Shown: positions 21,001-22,144 of the stretch, piece after piece
Layout: every line of letters begins with the position of its first letter
Position numbering within the stretch: the stretch's first letter is position 1
Assembly: GCA_023247285.1 (NCBI GenBank)
Contig: JAHFGU010000002.1
Location: forward strand, 1-22,144
Length of the DNA: 22,144 nucleotides
Reading direction: 5' to 3'
DNA from: Candidatus Omnitrophota bacterium
Lineage (GTDB): Bacteria; Omnitrophota; Koll11; Aquiviventales; Aquiviventaceae
The notes under the pieces: generated by a model
The model's input: only the letters and a program-made list of their open reading frames with translations
Told to the model about the DNA's origin: nothing
The model's database searches: none
Made by a program: the position numbers and the translations under genes

Positions 21001-22144
21001 TCGTCAAAACCGTCACGCGCGACGCGCAAGGCAAGGAGGTTTGGCACACGCAGTACGGTCCCTGGGTCAATATGAGGCAGGCCGGGGTGCCGGTGACGCT
21101 GCGCATGCGGCCGGTGAAGGTCGCCACCGCGGCCGATGCCGCCCGCGCGCGCGCGGAACAGACCTTGACGTACACGGATGAGCAGTTCGATCCGGCCGCG
21201 GCGGTCCTCGTGGGTGTCGAGGTCAATACCAGCGAGGCCGGGCGGACCACCCTGGATCCAACCGGACAGCGGATGGTCCACCGGTTTGGGCCGCTGACCA
21301 TCGCGCCGGTCACGGATCCCGCCACCACCGTCTTCCCTTCAAACTGGGCGCCGACGACGGATCCGGCGCCGCGCAATCGGGCCGCGCAACGGACCAGTGT
21401 CTGGTCGGACGACACCACGGCGATCCAGACCCAATTTGCTCCTCTCCCGGCAGCGGCGCAGGGGGATGCGCGATTCCGGAACGCGGAGGTCTGGCAGGAT
21501 CTGCGCGAACTGCCCGGTCCGGCCACCTGGAATCTTGCCGGCCAGCGAGGACCGGACGGCCGGATGACATACCAGATGCTGTCCGCCACGCTAATGGTGC
21601 CGAGCGACTTGCCGGTTTCAGAAAAGGAGCCGTCGTCCGTGCAGCTCGTCCTGAAAGTGCGCAAGCCGGTCGGCAAAGATGCGGCCGGAAACACGGTCTA
21701 CGACTGGAAGGAGATCAGCCAGTCGTTCAACGTGCCGCTGCGGGCGGGCGGCGGCAAGATGCGGCTGCGGATGCCCATTACGCCGGAAACGCTGCAGCGC
21801 GCGGGCAAGCCGTACGACGACCGCAGCGTGAATGTCGAACGGTGGAGTGATTCGAATGAACCGGTGCGACCCACGGACGTGGCGATGGTTGGCATACGGG
21901 CGTTCTTGCAGCCCAATGTGCCGGCGTATACCGGCCAATTCCTGCTGCAGGATGCCACCCTGGAGCCGGTCGTCGCCGCGCGGCCGGTCGGCAAAGATTT
22001 CGCGGCGCATTCCGGCGCGAACGCGTTCTGGGGCAACGATCTGGACCGGGGATTGGACAAATTCGGGTTCTGGGTCGGCGGGTACGATCAGAACGCGCGA
22101 TTCTCCGCGAACGCCGAACACGTGCGCGCGGTGCTCGATGATCG
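1..22144 (+). CDS. Giant modular surface protein, internal fragment (no start or stop in window)
   Basis: One reading frame (first full codon at base 3, last at 22140) runs without a stop across the whole window: 7,380 codons. The other + frames are interrupted many times, and this frame shows the strong G/C bias at third positions expected of a GC-rich coding sequence. In-frame ATGs exist near the left edge (39, 48, 54, 72) but lack an upstream purine-rich ribosome site and are not followed by a signal peptide, so the true start is probably upstream. Domains seen in order are a protease-propeptide-like module, a sugar-binding-like module, a GH-A type glycosidase, six TolC/OEP-like units with an inserted helical array, tandem beta modules, and a second sugar-binding plus glycosidase set. 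The protein is inferred to be secreted and partly anchored in the outer membrane. The exact family is not recognised; giant Omnitrophota proteins are the closest class I know of. Confidence 0.93.
126..530 (+). other. Domain: subtilisin-propeptide-like (I9 / fervidolysin prodomain type), no protease attached
   Basis: Residues 42-176. The module opens with DVIVKFKAGTS and closes with RTYKLTI, then VAALVSRLQQ and DPNVEYAEPNV. This is the strand-helix-strand signature of prodomains that fold and inhibit S8 serine proteases, in particular the ending PNVEYAEPN. A less conserved stretch of about 80 residues separates the two halves. No S8 catalytic motif (Asp-Thr/Ser-Gly, His-Gly-Thr-His, Gly-Thr-Ser-Met) follows in the next several hundred residues, so the module stands alone. 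It may act as a stand-alone inhibitor or simply as a structural module. Family assignment is by motif reading only. Confidence 0.7.
531..875 (+). other. Helical spacer between propeptide-like and sugar-binding-like modules
   Basis: Residues 177-291 are charged and alanine-rich with helix-forming composition (for example MLDHLEERLGRDADGR and ALVGVLRRLADADV). I recognise no domain. It links the propeptide-like module to the jelly-roll module. Confidence 0.4.
876..1314 (+). other. Domain: carbohydrate-binding-module-like jelly roll (first)
   Basis: Residues 292-438. Alternating beta strands (RFVIRLQLSASLV, NIVVYGKDSQYRYQNT, ELLIEYTP) lead to PGFDPTAGLRELGLKIS and then to a final strand TYRLTGTMNLLEL. 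The phrase Gly-Phe-Asp-Pro followed after several residues by Leu-Gly-Leu-Lys-Ile, then a strand of the type 'xGTxxLxxLxL', is typical of jelly-roll sugar-binding modules found in front of bacterial glycosidases. It lies directly before the glycosidase barrel, which supports a substrate-targeting role. The specific CBM family cannot be stated. Confidence 0.55.
1401..2265 (+). other. Domain: clan GH-A type glycoside hydrolase TIM barrel
   Basis: Residues 467-755. The beta strands of a (beta/alpha)8 barrel can be followed: GVSGYFGAYG (strand 1), FRAMPLFDT and IMALFDA (strands 2-3), TPIVWEPVNE (strand 4), STIAISVND (strand 5), VKFLFTLHHYSD (strand 6), NVEVAITEMD (strand 7), SRVYFWTDQQ (strand 8). 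Glu605 in the Asn-Glu pair after strand 4 is the expected acid/base, and Glu697 in ITEMD at the end of strand 7 is the expected nucleophile. His672-Tyr673 after strand 6 and Trp722 after strand 8 are typical active-site residues of the clan. The module should be an active retaining glycosidase. Length fits a compact family of the GH5/GH39 kind, but family and substrate cannot be told by eye. Confidence 0.72.
2266..2990 (+). other. Beta-rich module downstream of the glycosidase
   Basis: Residues 756-996. Short beta strands with Asp-Gly, Asn-Gly and Ser-Gly turns recur (DGTYRLVRESDGAVLEE, VVYEGPNGRRDTVYAKAG, TLTGAVSRISQQTYG, EPSGRVRRLGG), a pattern like the YD/RHS style of extended beta repeats but without a true RHS consensus. 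A helical interruption sits around residues 880-895. This may be a scaffold or a second sugar-binding region serving the barrel upstream. No specific family is recognised. Confidence 0.4.
2991..3465 (+). other. Coiled-coil-like helix followed by Ala/Gln/Pro linker
   Basis: Residues 997-1155. A charged helix (LQRRLEVEAFQLK) and alanine/glutamine-rich helices pass into an Ala/Pro/Glu/Gln low-complexity linker (residues about 1090-1155). It looks like a flexible spacer between folded modules. Confidence 0.5.
3466..4325 (+). other. Mixed beta-rich region, unrecognised
   Basis: Residues 1156-1441. Beta strands such as VQLEVRPQWEGYYDV, TTGSLILQPRG and LEYDVQVKG form a small beta domain (to about residue 1225). 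It is followed by an Ala/Pro linker and a second short domain with YMTFDYIYVEP, TFAVQVTPDTRMPDQHV and a helix YGEFHQIITDAQRRGKL. No family is recognised. Confidence 0.35.
4326..4640 (+). other. Alpha-helical domain, unrecognised
   Basis: Residues 1442-1546. Three or four amphipathic helices (KAERAKEVRAAETKLPAARA, ILNDVRTLIQSHKY, ASRLILDTVKQLRNEAR, VEIERTIVLLENVLYRS) are spaced like a TPR-type or four-helix bundle, but no repeat consensus is met. Confidence 0.4.
4641..5480 (+). other. Pro/Ala/Gln linkers flanking a small alpha/beta domain
   Basis: Residues 1547-1826. A Pro/Ala/Gln linker to about residue 1592 is followed by a compact alpha/beta domain (about 1593-1710: ADALITVSSADTVRVVLD, PTLYVAMRVA, PALIVTGTG, then helices). 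A 110-residue linker of Pro, Ala, Thr and Gln follows to residue 1826. Such linkers are usual between secreted modules. This one directly precedes the first OEP unit. Confidence 0.5.
5481..5815 (+). other. OEP/TolC-like unit 1, N-terminal helix and beta hairpin
   Basis: Residues 1827-1938. The segment ALTSFDAVVKRALAVDTTHQ resembles the opening helix of the outer membrane efflux protein family (consensus like 'LTLEEAVxLALxxNPxL'). It is followed by a Lys/Glu/Arg/Gln-rich helix and then GFNPLQRVKVFAGAE, which corresponds to the 'LLPxLxLxxGY' strand of the family. A second strand ASFIQGVTIGM comes at bases 5772-5801. The matching C-terminal helices appear to be displaced about 3.7 kb downstream (9540-9995) by the inserted helical array. 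TolC-family proteins form outer-membrane tubes for export. Confidence 0.55.
5952..6014 (+). repeat. 7-bp tandem repeat (GCTCAAG)9, imperfect, within the coding frame
   Basis: Nine consecutive 7-bp units follow the consensus GCTCAAG, three in a row being identical (5987-6000 and neighbours), the others differing at one to three bases. Three units make 21 bp, so the frame encodes a heptapeptide repeat AQGSxLK (AQGSGLK, AQGSRLK, AQGSGLA). Because 7 is not a multiple of 3, gain or loss of one unit shifts the frame. Stops in the alternative frames are at 6157-6159 and 6182-6184. It sits between OEP hairpin 1 and the helical array. Confidence 0.85.
6841..7482 (+). repeat. 642-bp tandem duplication, copy 1
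   Basis: The 642-bp block (214 codons, three helical repeats of 63, 71 and 80 residues) recurs immediately as the next block. I found one difference between the copies (T at 6905 versus C in copy 2, silent or nearly so). A diverged version of the preceding 57 bp (6784-6840) also matches 7426-7482. Confidence 0.92.
7483..8124 (+). repeat. 642-bp tandem duplication, copy 2
   Basis: This block matches copy 1 at an offset of exactly 642 bp. The match continues about 20 bp into a third unit (to about 8144), where the sequence diverges. Silent positions are also identical, so the duplication is recent or kept uniform by gene conversion. Confidence 0.92.
9111..9539 (+). other. Helical segment between repeat array and OEP-like helices
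   Basis: Residues 3037-3179. Mostly helical by composition (TQEEALNRLKDLRDP, DFIRLNVLLDNFIRVG, AAAVRALYGIAGSVQALEAF). It may include one or two further degenerate array units. No family is recognised. Confidence 0.4.
9540..9995 (+). other. OEP/TolC-like unit 1, C-terminal coiled-coil helices
   Basis: Residues 3180-3331. Long Glu/Arg/Gln/Ala helices (FLSSELGRQRKMAGEQ, VLEAKLALNQAELGQQIL, LRARKAAIEARAASARAEA) end in EIRLIEDELAVLQGAPA. The ending matches that of unit 2 (ELALLGGAPA at 10560-10592) and the usual OEP close, where the last helix finishes with a Leu-x-Gly. I read this as the second half of unit 1, separated from its hairpin by the array. Confidence 0.5.
9999..10592 (+). other. OEP/TolC-like unit 2
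   Basis: Residues 3333-3530. An opening helix (GDGLRAHVQQSGTAYQQA) and a connecting helix lead to a beta hairpin (SLVVEYMPYNLSGNFSIRMQ and VAFMQFGLNLQPQF at about 10134-10245). Then comes EGGQKAKEQAAHQEAEQA, the equivalent of the 'F-x-GG-x-x-x-A' helix start of the family, and a long Ala/Gln/Glu coiled coil ending ELALLGGAPA. Confidence 0.6.
10605..11228 (+). other. OEP/TolC-like unit 3
   Basis: Residues 3535-3742. The opening helix DLPTLIAKAQGVYGG is followed by a hairpin with strands GIAMNISAGMYGSK and LLASAQYVFLDPTYRA (10756-10896). Coiled-coil helices follow (KLSEEEAQLAELVIAGEV, SETYRAYAAAVDAKRL, LASARVEVEQRRADLA) and the unit closes with LRLIEWSGTP. The order of helix, two amphipathic strands, Asp-Pro-x-Tyr turn and long helices is the clearest OEP resemblance in the window. 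Confidence 0.65.
11229..11915 (+). other. OEP/TolC-like unit 4
   Basis: Residues 3743-3971. The helix RQLQEQINASNVRMAELRRD runs into KPKIAMGIAGGPFGVTPIPP (first strand) and VIRPIAWLFSGGKVKAKAK (second strand plus the 'LF-x-GGK' helix start typical of the family) at 11400-11555. A very charged coiled coil follows (AQREAEESRQAYEAIRAERE). The turn between the strands is longer than usual. Confidence 0.62.
11985..12539 (+). other. OEP/TolC-like unit 5
   Basis: Residues 3995-4179. Strands KRVFVLSNQLAG and NFELRMDFGPFARAN (12108-12220) form the hairpin. The helices that follow (VRAAEEERAEVIRQQTQSQF, LQAAAQYMALRSLLRSVEQV, LRQARLALERLAGEQLG) have the spacing and ending of OEP C-terminal helices. The opening helix is weak and alanine-rich. 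Confidence 0.55.
12540..13134 (+). other. OEP/TolC-like unit 6
   Basis: Residues 4180-4378. The helix GAQLSGQAKQLVAQGDADRK leads to a hairpin EIIQFSTRQDVL and GYYLTVSLPVIDMASR (12702-12797). The second strand closely follows the OEP consensus 'VGLSLSLPLFD-x-x-x-R'. Helices RINELSLKQVQASIEGQSRQ and YQAELHQLEIAITTGRQRFE and a final SLEAHQALVARYLGVAGSLA complete the unit. Confidence 0.65.
13239..13775 (+). other. Beta-rich module before the tandem repeat
   Basis: Residues 4413-4591. Short strands with Asp/Gly turns (STYTDPEGKVHTVTFQYDAA, YNMTITDPDNPAQQWTLKRD, WYVRVLTEFAPDGTTTETRR) resemble secreted beta-repeat scaffolds. No family is recognised. It begins after a short Pro-rich linker that closes OEP unit 6. 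Confidence 0.4.
13776..15488 (+). repeat. 575-residue beta-rich module, copy A
   Basis: Residues 4592-5162. Shared landmarks with copy B are TPLYTFSV, GATYILR, EQYRYPQVAAL, FTEPGD, LGALSERYAYDAF, KYLGRTEL, LQEMRESARGPYTLGLT, ETTDGYY, DKQRDAAFGRVQAPNFRT and DDGMTPLMQAAASALRMPAG. It is strand-rich with Gly/Asp turns and ends in a Pro/Gly linker. By eye about two-thirds of residues match copy B. Function unknown. Confidence 0.85.
15501..17186 (+). repeat. 575-residue beta-rich module, copy B
   Basis: Residues 5167-5728. It aligns with copy A from VPG (15501 against 13776, offset 1,725 bp) to the Pro-rich tail, with a few short gaps (for example seven residues missing after YYVYEQQ). The last 130 bp (17057-17187) are almost identical to 15359-15489 including silent sites, far closer than the rest. 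Confidence 0.85.
17187..17735 (+). other. Linker and beta module
   Basis: Residues 5729-5911. A Pro/Gln linker precedes strands such as DWRVVVKDPTWPDGTPVTYP, RLTGQFYLDAGEQITKDAAG, KREVTVRLLADG and WTGTIAFADEKGKKTRWRP. This is a beta-sandwich-like composition of unknown family. Confidence 0.4.
17736..18050 (+). other. Helical insert with a two-fold 47-residue repeat
   Basis: Residues 5912-6016. Two copies of a helical motif begin at 17751 (EIGRAMGATSNDEWNVAKQW) and 17892 (EIGRVLGATADRWDRAWNLA), 141 bp apart. Each is followed by an A/LLxxPAxxR segment, and a further helix (GVSAADVRVVLAALPAIQNP) closes the insert. It interrupts a beta-rich region and may be a capping or recognition insert. Confidence 0.55.
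18051..20340 (+). other. Long beta-rich region, several unrecognised modules
   Basis: Residues 6017-6780. Repeated strand pairs carry aromatic residues and Gly/Asp turns (RFLRVYEAPQQPG, GRYRGEIYGPGEA, HFQGAYTFTPIDRD, AYRVEFGEPLIVNARDYV, EAWLYTETRANGSRWVRPYV, YVGKGRGQINRATGDVELTG, QIKIYRSQKPDQKF, HMEFWPGKIGDYGAMEFYG). A recurrent theme is a strand ending in a polar turn, then 'G-x-(I/L)-x' as in GKGRGQINR or RGGIRGELGSSDWRV. Extended adhesin-like or sugar-binding beta modules are likely; no family is recognised. Confidence 0.4.
20341..20522 (+). other. Pro/Ala/Gln linker
   Basis: Residues 6781-6840 are low-complexity Pro, Ala, Gln, Arg and Ser, like the other linkers in this chain. It leads into the signal-peptide-like segment. 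Confidence 0.6.
20523..20611 (+). other. Signal-peptide-like segment inside the chain
   Basis: Residues 6841-6869 read Arg-Ala-Ala-Thr-Trp-Leu-Gln-Arg followed by an apolar stretch AATLAAVYMALGG and a small-residue end SPAPAQA before Arg-Pro. Positive n-region, apolar core and Ala-x-Ala cleavage-like end are the three parts of a Sec signal peptide. A second, weaker one lies at about 20676-20733 (FLRAGLNFGPSALFAQQ). Position deep inside the open frame suggests a relic of fusion with a once separate secreted protein, or a membrane/processing site. Confidence 0.4.
20742..21305 (+). other. Domain: carbohydrate-binding-module-like jelly roll (second)
   Basis: Residues 6914-7101. Strands LSIQVTVPPQF, GARLFVKTVTRDAQGKEVWH, VTLRMRPVKV and EQFDPAAAVLVGVEVN follow the same plan as the first module. 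The Phe-Asp-Pro, then Val-Gly-Val sequence matches the FDPT...LGLKI signature at 1197-1235. It precedes a second such module and a probable glycosidase start. Confidence 0.5.
21545..21980 (+). other. Domain: carbohydrate-binding-module-like jelly roll (third)
   Basis: Residues 7182-7326. Strands YQMLSATLMVPSDL, SVQLVLKVRKPVG, YDWKEISQSFNVPL, KMRLRMPIT and DVAMVGIRAFLQ end in YTGQFLLQDATLEPV, equal in form to TYRLTGTMNLLEL of the first module. Immediately followed by a glycosidase-like start. Confidence 0.55.
22005..22144 (+). other. Probable start of a second glycosidase barrel, cut by window edge
   Basis: Residues 7335-7380. SGANAFWGNDLDRGLDKFGF and NAEHVRAVLDD resemble the first strand and first helix of clan GH-A barrels ('GxNxWG...' then a helix with 'V...L'). 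The position directly after a CBM-like module repeats the order at 876-2265. Too little is present to assign it firmly. Confidence 0.35.

Noticed and set aside
918..21281. Long minus-strand open frames (559 codons at 918-2597, 720 at 6213-8375, 458 at 8496-9872, 898 at 11985-14681, 675 at 17289-19316, 500 at 19779-21281)
   Set aside because: They are all codon-aligned with the + frame, so their stops would need the + codons TTA, CTA or TCA, which this GC-rich gene rarely uses. Their products are Arg/Gly/Leu-rich without recognisable domains, and the 720-codon one merely mirrors the 642-bp repeat.

Overview
This window is the interior of one enormous gene. Reading the + strand from base 3, every codon to base 22142 is sense: 7,380 codons with no stop, open at both ends. 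Neither start nor terminator lies inside, so the protein exceeds 7,380 residues (roughly 0.8 MDa as a minimum). I number residues from the first full codon, so residue n begins at base 3n. Third codon positions are mostly G or C, and the other two + frames are broken repeatedly by stops. No tRNA, rRNA, mobile element, CRISPR array, promoter or intergenic gap was seen. The DNA is roughly two-thirds G+C.

From N to C the chain holds: an orphan subtilisin-propeptide-like module (126-530); a carbohydrate-binding-like jelly roll (876-1314) followed by a clan GH-A type glycosidase barrel with both catalytic glutamates visible (1401-2265); beta-rich, helical and Pro/Ala/Gln linker segments (2266-5480); a series of six TolC/OEP-like helix-hairpin-helix units (5481-13130), the first split by an array of about 15 alpha-helical repeats (6183-9110); two 575-residue beta-rich modules in tandem (13776-17186); a long beta-rich stretch with a small helical insert (17190-20340); a linker with a signal-peptide-like segment buried mid-chain (20523-20611); two more carbohydrate-binding-like modules (20742-21980); and what looks like the first strand and helix of a second glycosidase barrel, cut off by the window edge.

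The layout suggests a secreted, cell-surface machine in which one polypeptide joins sugar-binding and sugar-cleaving modules to an outer-membrane channel-like body. The most unusual reading is that six OEP units, the number supplied by three TolC subunits, are fused in one chain. That is inference and needs structure prediction.

The organism is probably a diderm (Gram-negative type) bacterium because of the OEP units. From memory, giant proteins of tens of thousands of residues are best known from metagenomic Omnitrophota, with suggested roles in attachment and polysaccharide or cell-wall attack. That phylum is my leading guess, at low to moderate confidence, because nothing taxonomically diagnostic is present. 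Two repeat features deserve caution as real biology or assembly problems: a nearly perfect 642-bp tandem duplication inside the helical array, and a 7-bp tandem tract at 5952-6014 whose slippage would truncate the protein.
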